Notes under the pieces: generated by a model
Databases searched by the model: none
Told to the model about the DNA's origin: nothing
Seen by the model: only the letters and a program-made list of their open reading frames with translations
Translations under genes and position numbers: made by a program
From: Acestrorhynchus altus
Lineage: Eukaryota; Chordata; Actinopteri; Characiformes; Acestrorhynchidae
Reading direction: 5' to 3'
Assembly (NCBI GenBank): GCA_034509495.1
Contig: CM067522.1
Coordinates: 13,083,171 to 13,147,170 of the forward strand
DNA length: 64,000 nucleotides
In this document: positions 51,901-60,190 of the stretch, piece by piece
How positions within the stretch are numbered: position 1 is the first letter of the stretch
How the letters are laid out: each line of letters starts with the position of its first letter

Positions 51901-52987
51901 GCATGGTGGAGCTTCTTCCAAGAATGGAGTTTGTGATGCAGAGCTACACTCTTAAAGGTGCATCAACATAACTGAGAGATCGGCAGTATTTCTCAAAGAA
52001 ACATGCTTATAATACAGATGAGAGAGTGTCAAGAACCTTTAAATAAAGAAGGTTCTTCACACTCAGTTCTCACTTGCACACCTCTGTTATAAACAGTGCA
52101 ATCAACCAGCATCAGCACCTCACTTACTAGCTAATGCTCTTGTGATTGAATGCCATCAAACCCTCACAATGTATTAAGATGTTCCTACATCATCAAAGGA
52201 GATGACTGTGGACTTCAAAAGAGGCGGACACACTCATCCCCCTGCACATCAGAGGATCTGTGGTGGCAGTGGTCTCTAGTCACCGGTACCTGCACCTGAG
52301 TAACAACCGAACCAGGGGTTGTCTGGGTGCCTGACTGAGCCACAGCAGAGCCACAGCAGAGCCTCCCAGGCAGCTGGAGCAAAGTCCTGGGAGGTCTTCC
52401 ACTCTTTGGTAATGCAGGTCCCCATCATCACATTGGGTTTGGTAATCTGTAGGCTCTTCCATCACCTCGAGTCCATTCTGCTGACAGTGGCTCAGCTGGA
52501 TCTGAATCCTTGGCTGGACCTGAAACACCCATCTGTGCTTCACAGCCTCCAGATGAAGCTCAGAACTAGGCTGGTGACCTCGGGCTGCTGTGCTTCTGGC
52601 CCGGAGAGCTGGTCCTGCTCTAGTGGCACAGCTTTCCTGCGCGCCAGCTTCAGCCCCGGTTTGTTTACCTGCTACATTAACAGCTAAAGCCAAACAGCAG
52701 CTGGGCAGCTCGCTGTCCAGGAGCTGTGGGAGCGGAGCAGAGTTTGAGACTGTGTCTCCGGCAGGCGGGACTGAAGCCGAGCCGCGTCACTTAGCAGCTC
52801 AGCTCACCTGTCCGGAGAGGAGCTCAAAGCGCTCCGGCGGCGCCGCTCGCTCGCGCACACGGCCTGCGAAAGACGGCAAGCAGTACGCGAAAGCTACCTA
52901 CATGTTGGGGTTCCTTTTAAACGCGTTGGTGATGTCTTTGACAACTCTCTGCACCAACACGTCCACCTCCTCCTCCGACTCGGCCAT
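42602..52987 (-). CDS. ptar1: ptar1, complete coding region in 7 exons (span includes introns)
   Basis: Alpha-type subunit of protein prenyltransferases. PTAR1 pairs with RABGGTB to form geranylgeranyltransferase type 3, which acts in the cytosol on targets such as FBXL2 and the SNARE YKT6. The exons are 52987-52902, 51308-51139, 50939-50873, 50283-50179, 48726-48483, 45685-45357 and 42950-42602. All borders are GT/AG and phases agree (86+170+67+105+244+329+349 = 1350 nt), giving 449 residues. Prenyltransferase alpha repeats are seen as NPDFTTAWNVR (about 98-108), KSPETWIHRRWVL (about 135-147), SNYNAWSHRIWVLQH (about 203-217), SDHSGFHYRQFLL (about 242-254) and GHETLWCHRRHVFYL (about 326-340). 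The C-terminus FANAYRKWL is also family-typical. It is somewhat longer than human PTAR1 owing to low-complexity loops. No break was found. Confidence 0.97.
42951..45356 (-). other. ptar1: ptar1 intron 6
   Basis: Contains the deleted Tc1-like element at 44985-45345 and otherwise unremarkable A+T-rich sequence. A motif GTAGGGCTGGAGTGGTAGTA at about 43378 may be a decayed element end. Confidence 0.85.
44985..45345 (+). mobile_element. internally deleted Tc1-like element
   Basis: The left part (about 44990-45128) holds a Tc1 5' coding remnant: GCCAAGAGGCCCATGGTCAA, GGAGGAGCTGCACAGATCCA and CTGTCCACAGGACAACTA. It passes abruptly at about 45128 into a 3'-terminal type sequence (ATTTTGGTACATTACAACCT...GTATTCACCCCCTTTGC). 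The catalytic part is gone, so this is a MITE-like deletion derivative. Confidence 0.75.
45357..45685 (-). CDS. ptar1: ptar1 coding exon 6
   Basis: Acceptor ACTGTAG|ATTCTTC. Codes ILHDELSSTKLWVSMHVSDH, SGFHYRQFLLKALLGELG, a variable loop, then FHEEMELCTDLIESYPGHET and LWCHR. Donor CACAG|GTGAGC. Confidence 0.97.
45686..48482 (-). other. ptar1: ptar1 intron 5
   Basis: Holds the SINE-like repeat at 47340-47545. The rest shows no exon or repeat I can name. Confidence 0.85.
47340..47545 (+). repeat. SINE-like or MITE dispersed repeat
   Basis: Landmarks: CACACTAGGGGCAGTGAGCA, GGTGGGCAGCCCTATCCAG, AGTGCCTTGCTCAAGGGCAC, GGGAATCCAACC and CAGACCACAGCTGCCCC. These form a very common fish repeat. The CAAGGGCAC block is near-palindromic with its flank. 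Confidence 0.75.
48483..48726 (-). CDS. ptar1: ptar1 coding exon 5
   Basis: Acceptor ATGGTAG|GCGGTGG. Codes RWVLQSLQKEW, then a Q/E-rich loop (CSGSGQKEQQGQAEAQGEAE), then EEMKVCAEAAGRYPSNYNAW and SHRIWVLQHMAKGNLK. Donor AAAG|GTAAAC. The Q/E-rich loop replaces a differently worded loop in mammals. Confidence 0.96.
48727..50178 (-). other. ptar1: ptar1 intron 4
   Basis: A+T-rich, with no recognised repeat or exon. Confidence 0.85.
50179..50283 (-). CDS. ptar1: ptar1 coding exon 4
   Basis: Acceptor TTTGCAG|GAAAGAG. Codes KELLQCGVLNPEKDLYLGKL, then ALTKYPKSPETWIHR. Donor CATAG|GTCAGG. Confidence 0.97.
50284..50872 (-). other. ptar1: ptar1 intron 3
   Basis: Nothing recognised beyond splice signals. 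Confidence 0.85.
50873..50939 (-). CDS. ptar1: ptar1 coding exon 3 (67 nt)
   Basis: Acceptor CACTCAG|CCCTGG. Codes ALVDITCTLLLLNPDFTTAW then NVR. Donor GTCAG|GTACTG. Includes the first prenyltransferase alpha repeat motif (TAWNVR). Confidence 0.96.
51139..51308 (-). CDS. ptar1: ptar1 coding exon 2
   Basis: Acceptor TTGCAG|AGATGAG. Codes DEIGLILCPEARYNRSPIVL, then ENKLGVESWCVKFLLPYVHN, then KLLLYRQRKQWLDRE. Donor GAGG|GTGAGA. Among the best conserved parts of the family. Confidence 0.97.
51745..51845. mobile_element. short MITE related to 35440-35615
   Basis: Left end AATCTCAACCCTGGTTAAAG, right end CCTGGGTTGAGAAACACTGA. The ends are inverted and share the CTCAACCCT/GGGTTGAGAAAC wording of the element at 35440. 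Confidence 0.65.
52205..52320 (+). mobile_element. LINE reverse transcriptase scrap
   Basis: ACTGTGGACTTCAAAAGAGG, CCCCCTGCACATCAGAGGAT and TGGTGGCAGTGGTCTCTAGTC follow the wording of the fish Rex1/CR1-type region VDFRR...HIP(L)HIxGSxVxxVSxxKYL. Only about 110 bp remain. Confidence 0.6.
52902..52987 (-). CDS. ptar1: ptar1 coding exon 1
   Basis: Starts MAESEEEVDVLVQRVVKD and ends in split Ile at AAC AT|GTAGGT. The start matches the vertebrate PTAR1 N-terminus MAE(T)SEEVxVLVQRVVKD. Confidence 0.96.
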
Positions 52988-53001
52988 TTTCACAGCGCCA
53001 G

Positions 53002-53009
53002 TGACGTCA
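53002..53009. promoter_or_regulatory. palindromic CRE (TGACGTCA)
   Basis: Full 8-base CREB/ATF consensus, 15 bases upstream of the ptar1 ATG. Confidence 0.7.
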
Positions 53010-53072
53010 GCGCCGGTGACTCAACCTCATCCGGGACTTCTCCGGACTCCGGCGTTTCTGCGCATGCTCCCC

Positions 53073-53086
53073 GCTGCCACGGCAAC
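53073..53086. promoter_or_regulatory. RFX X-box
   Basis: GCTGCC and GGCAAC half-sites with a 2-base spacer match the ciliary RFX consensus at every defined position. Confidence 0.7.
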
Positions 53087-53131
53087 GCGTGTCAAACGGT
53101 CCTCGCCGCTGGTCAGTCTGTGCGCCGGGCC

Positions 53132-53257
53132 AGTGTCTGTAACCAGCCGGACCAGTGCCTGTTACCAGCCGGACCAGTGCCTGTTACCAGCCGGACCAGT
53201 GTCTGTTACTAGTCGGACCACTATTTGTAACCAGCCTGACTTGTGTCTGTAATCAGT
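53132..53257. repeat. 22-bp minisatellite in the shared promoter / cfap95 5' UTR
   Basis: Five tandem 22-base units, CAGTGTCTGTAACCAGCCGG+AC and variants, then a partial unit. Copies near the X-box are most alike; those near the ATG have drifted. Confidence 0.9.
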
Positions 53258-53279
53258 GAATAAACCAGTGAACAGCGAC

Positions 53280-53314
53280 ATGAGCTACAGCAAACGGACG
53301 CTAGTTTTGAACTG
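53280..53314 (+). CDS. cfap95: cfap95 coding exon 1
   Basis: Codes MSYSKRTLVLN plus split Trp. Donor ACTG|GTACGT. First ATG after an in-frame TAA, with G at -3. Confidence 0.85.
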
Positions 53315-56300
53315 GTACGTTTGGATCAAACTGCTGCACCAGCAGCGTCTCACAAAGCGGAAATGTAACTCAGAACGTTTTAAAAACGTTTAAATGTAAT
53401 TTCTCACAACGTTTTCTCAAATGCATGTCCTCAGAACGTTGTCATAACGTTTAAATGTAATTCCTTAGAATTGTCACACTGAGATAATTCTTTGAAAGGT
53501 TGACATCAAAACATTGTGGAAGTTTTCCTCACAAAGTTGTGACTTTAATATGTAATTTATCAGAATGTTTTAATAATGTTCAAATGTCATTTCTCAGAAC
53601 GTTTTCACAATGTTGGAATGTAACTCATTAGAAATGACATCAAAAAGTAATTCCTCAGAAAGTTTTGACAGTTTTAAAATGTAACTTCACTGAATGTTTC
53701 ATGCTGGAAACAGAATTTCTCAAAGCTGAAACCATTGAAATATGTTTCAGAAAGCTCTTTGAAATCCAGTTAGTCAGTTGATAATGTAGGAAAAATCTCA
53801 CAATTGTGGAAATGCTGAAATGTAACTCCTGAAATTTACCAGCGTTCAAATGTAACTCCAGAATGTTGACTTCTAAGTGCAATTTCTTAGTGAAATATAA
53901 TCTCATTAAGCTGTCTTCACATTCAGAAATCTCAAACTTGTTACAATGTAATTTTTTAAGTGTTGACAGTATTTTAGGAGGTTATAACAGTTTGAAAAGG
54001 TATGGAGCTCCTTGTTGTGAATGGAAATCAGGGGTATTTGGCTACATTCCCAATAGAGGCGTGTATGCAGCACCACCTTTTGACAGCATTATGACAGTGT
54101 TGTGTGTTTCCTGGGTACTATTTTTTTTTTTCTTATAGGCACAAACACAGAGAAGCAGAACCAAAAGATTATGATTTCAGTGCATGTCAAGAAGGACAAA
54201 AGAAATTACACAAGTCCACATACCAATATTTTGGGACATGCATGGATGCAGTAAGTGCAAAAGCTATAACTGAACATTTATGAATCAACTAATAATCGAA
54301 ATAATCCATTAAAATGTTATGCTTTCAGGACTGGAGCACAACTGCTACAACCCAGATGTCTGAGTATCTTTTAAAGAAAGAGTATGAAGCCAAGGAGACT
54401 CCAAAGTCAATGGTCCAGACCAGCTTCCTCCAGTCTTTGGAATTTGATCGGTATTAAAAGCTTAACAAGATATTGGTATCAAATTTAGCTGACATCAACC
54501 AAGAAAATTTAGTTGTCCAGAATTTGTGTTTATTTTTTTTGAGACTGTTTATCAAAAATGATTGTGGGGGAGAGGGGGTCTGTTTCACAATGTATAGCTT
54601 TACCAGGGGTGCCACCTGACTGTGTTGACCCAGGACCCATTTTTCTTGCAGAGGGGATGCAGTGTCCAGATCTGTTCTACCCCACCATCGACCAGGCTAC
54701 AATGCAATGTGAGCTGAATTTCATGCTTTATTGCTGCACTGTATAAAATGTGTTAGAAACATTGTTTAAGTTTATACAACTTCTTGATCAGTTGGTGCAT
54801 AAAAATGAACATGGATCAACAGCTGACCACATACAACTTAATTGTGTGAAATATGTGCTTTTGGCAGCTCAAATTTATTTAATTTTAAATTTAGTTGAAT
54901 AAATTCCAGTCATTTTAAAGCATGTTAAATCACTAAAGAATATCAAAAAATAAACCAAATTCTGACCCCAGATTACACAAAGCTGCTGGTCTGTATTGGC
55001 ATGCTTTCTGCACTGTTGCTGCTTGATTAACTGATTGTATAATTACATTAACAAATAGCATCTCCACCTACAATGAGTACATATAGGTGTAGATGCAGAG
55101 TGAGTTTCTGGTGACGCTTCAGACCAAAGAGCTTCAGGAGAGCAATGAATGCAGTGTAAATAAAAATACAAAATCAAACATTCATCCTGTAACTGCATTT
55201 CTAATCTCTCATTACCATTGTTGAAAAAGTTTGATTTGAAGTATACTGCATTACATATGCACACACACAAAAACAAACAACACAGTGCTACATAGATTAA
55301 TACTGTTGAGGAACAAGTGGGAACTGAGGGATGGGTTTCCAAAACATTTTTTTAGATGTGTGTATGGCACAAATTACACATTCAGAAATTTTAGTGAACA
55401 AGAACTAGAAGTGTCATTGAAGTGACATGATGTATTTACAAGGTGTGTTCAAAAAATATCAGAACTTTTTTCATAAAAACACTCCTATTCAGATACAACA
55501 GTCTTACACTACTCTCCTTCAAATACACTTCTAATTGCTCCGCCATTGCAAGAAGTATCTCTGGAATGCCTCATTTTGAGAGGGCCTGCATCTGGACCAT
55601 CACATTCTGCATGATGTCTTCTCAGTATGATGTCTTCTCTGCACTGAAATCTATCGCTAACATCATTTTCAGCTTAGGGAAAAGCCAGAAGTCACGTCGG
55701 GAGGGTAGGGAGCCTGACAATTTACAGGTGTGTGTTTGCCCAGGAAACTCTGTATCAAATGTGAAGAATAGGCAGGTGGATTGTTGTGATGGATCTGCCA
55801 ACTGCCTACAAGCCTGGCCATTTGCAGATTGTTTCCATTTGGGAATTGCCAAGCATACACAAAATTTAGTGCCGTAATATTGTTCAAGTCTTTATCAAAA
55901 ACAAATCTAAATTTTGCTCACTTATACTTCCTCACTCTTCAGCGGTCTGCTGGCAGTAAGTATTCACAGTACTTTTTTAAAATGGATTAAATTTATTATA
56001 TAAATATGCTTTGGGAATGCTGACTTAAGACTTGTGACTTTACCTGGACTCTCGCTTACGGACTTGTGACTTGACTTGTATTTTCGGGCCTGTGAACATC
56101 TCTGAATCGTACTCTTTCTCATACTCCTACTCATGTTAGAACACTTCAAACTAACTGTGTTTGTGTTTGGATACTGTTGACACTGTTGTTACTGGGATGT
56201 CCAGTAGAGGGAAATGTTCAGTAGGGATCTGAATGCCAGTGCTGGGACCCTCATTTGAAGATTTGATGAGAATTCTATTGCTACAATGATTGATATTGGG

Positions 56301-58068
56301 CCTAACTGTGCTCATGAAGAATATGAGCATGAGCAACACCTGTTACAAATCAGGCCACAACAACATGAGACCACTACCACTTATATCCAACCATTTCCAA
56401 ACTGCATTTGTTTATTCCTCACCACCTCTCACACACACATTTCACAATTCAGGGAAAATGTGACAGATTTCTGAAAGGTCACATAAAAGCAAAGTGTGGA
56501 AAAAGTGAGGTGAAGCTTTTCTGCTGTTTGGCTCACAGGAGGCCTGTTTCCAAGGCATTTATCCTCCTGATTCTGGGAGGGAAGCGTACAGATTTTCAGT
56601 GCTCACACCAGGCATTTCCTGGTGTGCCTGGTCCCCTGGCCACATAACAGATCTCAAGAGGTCATGCTCGCAGACTGAACTCCACAAGAGATACTGGAGC
56701 TGCATCTCAATAACAAAGAGCAGCTTTTGGCATGCACTAAAAAATCACAGTGAAACTTATTTCAGCACTTTAGATACTTTAGATAGTAGCAGAGCACAAG
56801 GCCCCATTCAACAAATCATTTAATTGAATATGACTAATTTAATGAAATGTAAATGTAAATATTTTCAATGAGATAAACAATCATAAATTCATTTCACTTC
56901 TTTCACCAGGGTTTTCTTATCCAACATTTGTTCAGTTCTCACATTTTGAAGGGTGGCATGGTGGCACCACTAGTAAAGTGTGTCACATAGGTCCTTGGGG
57001 TTGTGGGTTCAATCCCTACTCGAGTCACTGTCTGTGAGCAGTTTTGTGTGTTCTTGTGTCTGCCCCCTCCCAAAAATGTCCAGGGGTATTCCTGCAATGT
57101 CTAATGATTCCAGGTAGACCCTGTATCCACATTGACCCTATTCAGGGCAAAGCAGATAAGATAATGACTGACTGACATTTTGAAGATATTGGTGAATAAG
57201 GTCTGTTCTTCAGTGCCTGTCTTAACATTTTTCAACCAGTATTTAACAGTTCATCATAAACAACACAAAACAGTTAAAATCTATACAAGACAAAGCAAAA
57301 TGCAGGAAAGACTATTGCAGTACATCCAAGATTTTCTAAGGAACTTTGGTGAATCTGGCCCCTGATTAGCACTTAACCGAGCACTAGTATTGCACCTGTT
57401 AAAGCTTTCATTGCATTTTCACCTCTTTTAGTGTCTTATTCTTGTCCTTCCTGTACAACATTTAGACAAGGCCTTATTTCTGACCTTTCAGGGAACTGTG
57501 TACCACATATACACTGGATTACCCTCCTCCACATAGCAGCACCAAGAAGACAGTAAGTACAATGTATATATAATTACCTGTCTTTACATTCAGGGGAATA
57601 TTTGTCTCTATCTGTGCCTGATACATCTGTGTTTCCTCAAGCAAGAGCTGAATTGTTCTGCAAATATTTAATGAACATTTAATGAAGTTCTTGGCAGTTG
57701 CTTCCTAGACACACTCTGCATTCTGTCAAATCATGTCAAATACCATTTGCCATTTGTTATATCAGAATGCAGATTATATTTGGTTTTGTTATTGTTATGT
57801 ATTTAATGTAATGTTTCTTTTTTAATAACTGCTACCATATGAGTAATATGGTCAGTAATTCCTTCAGTAGCCGAGAGTCCCCAGCAGGCAGCTTAGCACT
57901 GAGCCCTGAAGGACCTCATATGCTTCATGTTAAAACTAGTCCCTCACAAAGACACCCCTCATTTTGAACAGGAAATGGAGATGCATGGCGAACTGTACAC
58001 TCAATTTCTCATGAGTGCTCATGAAAGTGAACATCCAAGCTTATTTCAGAGGTGTGTGTATGTATGTC

Positions 58069-58102
<34 letters not shown>

Positions 58103-59037
58103 AAATCAGGAAGGGACGGAGGCAAGGCATGCGCAGGATAAGGTCCCCAGGGTTTATTAAAGATACTGACCCAAACGAACAAATCCAAGGATAATCCAAG
58201 CAACATAGTCTTACAGAAAAAGGGTTGATAAGCACAATAACAAGAAGAACAGATAGAATGCTGAGTATAGCAACAAAGGGCTAATTCTTGGCAAAGACAC
58301 CTGGGATTAATCAGTATGTATAAGGAGAGGGGATAAAGAGGGGATTGGGTCACAAATGGCATGTTGGGTAGTGTAGTTTGTGACTATATATATATATATA
58401 TATATATACATTAAATCGGATTTCATACATTCTGAAGGCACATATGCAGGAGATGCATTGTTTTGGATTATAGATGGCTATATAAAATGAATACATCATG
58501 ATCTGAGGATTGCAAGTTTGAATATGCTAATTGCCATCAACAGCCAGAGCCCAAGAGAGCAAAATTGGCCATGCTCTCTCTGGGTAGGTAGCTGGCACTC
58601 TCTCCCCACATCACAGGGTGAATATTGTGAAAATGTTTACAGTTCCTTTCAAGAAGGTAAACTCTCTCATTTAAAATAGTTTTCTTCTACTTTTGATCAG
58701 TATGATGTATTATTTTTTTCACTGTAATATTTTTTTATGATTCACTACTGTATAGTTTTTCTACAATGAAGCATTTCATATCTGCCACATTTGGAATGGC
58801 TTTGTTTGAATTAAACTTTTTAAAATCATTGTAAATGAACTATGTTGTTAACAGCACTGACTGAGAAGTTCCTTTTTTGAATGTCCACAGATGTCAGTCA
58901 AGCCTGAAATGGATAGGACAGTTGACTTTAGAAAGCATCAGTCTAATTTCACCGATCTTGCGGATCATCGCCGCTGGGGACGAAATACCTGGCAGGACAT
59001 GAACGAGGCACAGGCCGGGATATGGCGTGTGATTTAA
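53280..59037 (+). CDS. cfap95: cfap95 (C9orf135 orthologue), complete coding region in 6 exons (span includes introns)
   Basis: Cilia- and flagella-associated protein 95, a small protein bound inside axonemal doublet microtubules. The exons are 53280-53314, 54139-54250, 54329-54450, 54652-54708, 57492-57552 and 58891-59037. All borders are GT/AG and the phases join (35+112+122+57+61+147 including stop), giving 177 residues. Recognition rests on family blocks: LVLNWHKHREAEPKDYDF (human about VYSWHRDREAFPKGYDI), KKLHKSTYQYFGT, ELCTTYTLDYPPP and SNFTDLADHRRWGRNTWQD (human QFTDLNGSKRFGINTWHD). It is shorter than the human protein mainly because about 40 N-terminal residues are absent; an in-frame TAA lies upstream of the ATG. 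Location next to ptar1 matches human. Known only by homology; no enzyme domain. Confidence 0.92.
53315..54138 (+). other. cfap95: cfap95 intron 1, with a tandem AACGTT-rich array
   Basis: Filled from about 53360 by a decaying tandem repeat (listed separately). The final 150 bases hold the T-rich acceptor. Confidence 0.85.
53360..53700. repeat. decaying AACGTT-rich minisatellite, about 40-50 bp units
   Basis: Repeated CTCAGAACGTT, AACGTTTAAATGTAATT and TGTAATTTCTCA blocks with growing divergence to the right. AATGTAACT-type echoes continue to about 53960. Confidence 0.85.
54139..54250 (+). CDS. cfap95: cfap95 coding exon 2
   Basis: Acceptor after a T-rich run, CTTATAG|GCACAA. Codes HKHREAEPKDYDFSACQEGQ, then KKLHKSTYQYFGTCMDA. 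Donor GCA|GTAAGT. Confidence 0.92.
54329..54450 (+). CDS. cfap95: cfap95 coding exon 3
   Basis: Acceptor CTTTCAG|GACTGG. Codes DWSTTATTQMSEYLLKKEYE, then AKETPKSMVQTSFLQSLEFD. Donor ATCG|GTATTA, a weaker donor. Confidence 0.9.
54652..54708 (+). CDS. cfap95: cfap95 coding exon 4 (57 nt)
   Basis: Acceptor TTCTTGCAG|AGGGGA. Codes RGDAVSRSVLPHHRPGYNA plus split Met. Donor CAAT|GTGAGC. Fits between exons 3 and 5 in phase and aligns with the human LPATGFGAVFPRHPPDW region. Confidence 0.85.
55436..55990 (-). mobile_element. mariner-like transposon remnant
   Basis: The left end AAGGTGTGTTCAAAAAATAT is a mariner-type terminus. Minus-strand frames, with a frameshift between them, read IHHNNPPAYSSHLIQSFLGK (mariner HDNAPAHTA region), YPPDVTSGF / RRDFWLFPKLK (mariner YSPDLAPCDFWLFPKLK) and KMMLAIDFSAEKTSYEDIMQ. 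Only the C-terminal half survives. The Asp of YSPD is kept, but the downstream Asp of APCD is lost at the frameshift. Confidence 0.8.
56945..57175 (+). repeat. tRNA-derived SINE
   Basis: GGGTGGCATGGTGGCACC, then the B-box-like GGGTTCAATCCCTACTCGA, then GTCTGCCCCC, TGATTCCAGGTAGACCCTGT and the tail GATAAGATAATGACTGACTG. This is a widespread fish SINE plan. Confidence 0.75.
57492..57552 (+). CDS. cfap95: cfap95 coding exon 5 (61 nt)
   Basis: Acceptor CCTTTCAG|GGAACT. Codes ELCTTYTLDYPPPHSSTKKT. Donor ACA|GTAAGT. Human has MCALTTYSEDYVPPYDY here. Confidence 0.92.
57553..58890 (+). other. cfap95: cfap95 intron 5
   Basis: Holds two TA tracts flanking a 280-bp block (58066-58410) and a SINE-like scrap near 58545-58625 (AGAGAGCAAAATTGGCCATG...GGCACTCTCTCCCC). 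The rest is unremarkable. Confidence 0.8.
58066..58410. repeat. 280-bp block flanked by (TA)n tracts
   Basis: TA runs at about 58066-58102 and 58383-58410 bracket a block starting AAAATCAGGAAGGGACGGAG and ending GGGTAGTGTAGTTTGTGACT. The ends resemble a widespread fish dispersed repeat that ends in TAGTTCGTGAC. Probably an insertion into a TA array. Confidence 0.55.
58891..59037 (+). CDS. cfap95: cfap95 coding exon 6 (last) with stop
   Basis: Acceptor TCCACAG|ATGTCA. Codes MSVKPEMDRTVDFRKHQSNF, then TDLADHRRWGRNTWQDMNEA and QAGIWRVI, with TAA at 59035-59037. Confidence 0.95.
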   Translation: MSVKPEMDRTVDFRKHQSNFTDLADHRRWGRNTWQDMNEAQAGIWRVI

Positions 59038-59089
59038 GCTGTTCTATAGGGACATGTATTCTGGATCACCAGGAGACGTTTTTCTTTCT

Positions 59090-59425
59090 TTTTTGACTTG
59101 GTGGTTAGCACGTTCACCTCCCAGCACTCGGGTCTTGGGTTGGAGTTTTCTCTGGGAACTCTTGTTTCCTCCCACATTTCAAAAAACATGGAGATCTGGT
59201 GAAGTGGCTACACTGAATTTTGCTTGTGTGTCAATGAAGGTTTGTTTGTCTGCCCAGATATTGATTGGCACCCTGTCCTGGATGCTTGATTTAGTCCCAC
59301 AGGTGACTGTCTTTCCAGTAAATGTAGGTTGTGTGCAATTCACTGCTGCTTCTCAATGGTTCTTGTGAAAAGTGTTGATTGTGAAGTGTCCTTGGGTGTC
59401 TATGAAGTGCTATATAAGTGTAACA
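59090..59425 (+). repeat. tRNA-derived SINE in the cfap95 3' region
   Basis: The head TTGGTGGTTAGCACGTTCAC plus GCACTCGGGTCTTGGGTT matches the fragment at 18195. The tail is GTCTATGAAGTGCTATATAA. It starts about 50 bases after the cfap95 stop. Poly(A) signals AATAAA follow at 59445-59450 and 59449-59454. Confidence 0.65.
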
Positions 59426-59989
59426 CTTCTTCTTTCAGGTTTAAAATAAATAAAATTAATTCTGCATTTAATTTCAGTCAGCATTTATTTATCATTTCAA
59501 TCTGAAAACAACCCAAGTCAATGGTACTCTTTTAAGAAGCGTCTTAACACTTTTACTCATAGTGGATTTATTTTATTTATCATAACCCTCTGCCTGTCTC
59601 TGTAATATGATGATAATGGTTATTATTGTTGTCATTGTTATTGTTATTATTAATAATAATAATTAGAACAAGAATTATAATAAAAATCATGTTTTTATTC
59701 ATAAAAAGTATTTGTAAAATAACATTAGTAAAAAGGATTACATTACTAACATCTGAATAAAAAATAAGTTTAAAATAAATAATTCCAACATTTATAACTA
59801 AATTATTATTATTATTATTATTATTATCATTAGTAGTAGTAGTATACAGAATGCACTTAATTTTTGTACTCTTTAAACACTTTTCAGTGCATTTATTTTA
59901 TTGATCATAACTGTAATATAATGATGATGATTATGATTATGATTATGATTATTATAACTAATTATTAGCATTATAACAACTTGTCTGTT

Positions 59990-60190
59990 TGCATGGACAA
60001 TTTTAGCTAGGTGCCCACTGTTACATCCATTAACACCCAATGTTCTGTCCACTGTGGTTAGTAATGCCTTCAAAGAGGTATTCCTGTCTACTAGCTAAGG
60101 ATATTCTAAGTAAACACCAAAGCACTTTTGTAAGTCTCTCTGGATAAGGGTGTCTGCTAAATGCCGCAAATGTAAATGTAAATGTAAACA
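59990..60190 (+). repeat. SINE with (AAATGT)n tail
   Basis: The 3' part TAAGTCTCTCTGGATAAGGG, TGTCTGCTAAATGCCGC and AAATGTAAATGTAAATGTAA is a hallmark fish SINE 3' tail. The 5' limit is uncertain. Confidence 0.75.

Larger units (their letters stand above)
51309..52901 (-). other. ptar1: ptar1 intron 1
   Basis: Contains a short MITE (51745-51845), a LINE scrap (52205-52320) and a GC-rising stretch toward the promoter (52330-52880). The last carries open frames on both strands but no recognisable protein. Confidence 0.8.
52988..53279. promoter_or_regulatory. shared head-to-head promoter of ptar1 and cfap95
   Basis: The 292 bp between the two start codons form a GC- and CpG-rich block. Visible sites: a palindromic CRE TGACGTCA (53002-53009), an NRF1-like core TGCGCATGC (53059-53067), and an RFX X-box GCTGCC-AC-GGCAAC (53073-53086), which fits GYTRCC-N2-RGYAAC exactly. 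The X-box lies about 194 bp before the cfap95 ATG, a usual distance for ciliary genes. No TATA box is seen. Sites are read from sequence; binding is inferred. Confidence 0.8.
54709..57491 (+). other. cfap95: cfap95 intron 4
   Basis: Holds a mariner-like remnant (55436-55990) and a SINE (56945-57175). The rest (54720-55430, 56000-56940) shows no recognised exon or repeat. Confidence 0.85.

Noticed and set aside
52280..52693. 137-codon minus-strand ORF in ptar1 intron 1
   Set aside because: No ptar1 homology and no recognisable domain. It lies partly in a LINE scrap and GC-rich sequence.
52590..53252. 220-codon plus-strand ORF overlapping ptar1 exon 1 and the shared promoter
   Set aside because: It is antisense to ptar1 exon 1 and runs through the 22-bp minisatellite. 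High GC makes stops rare and no protein family is recognisable.
55443..55877. 144-codon plus ORF in cfap95 intron 4
   Set aside because: It is the antisense of a mariner transposase remnant.
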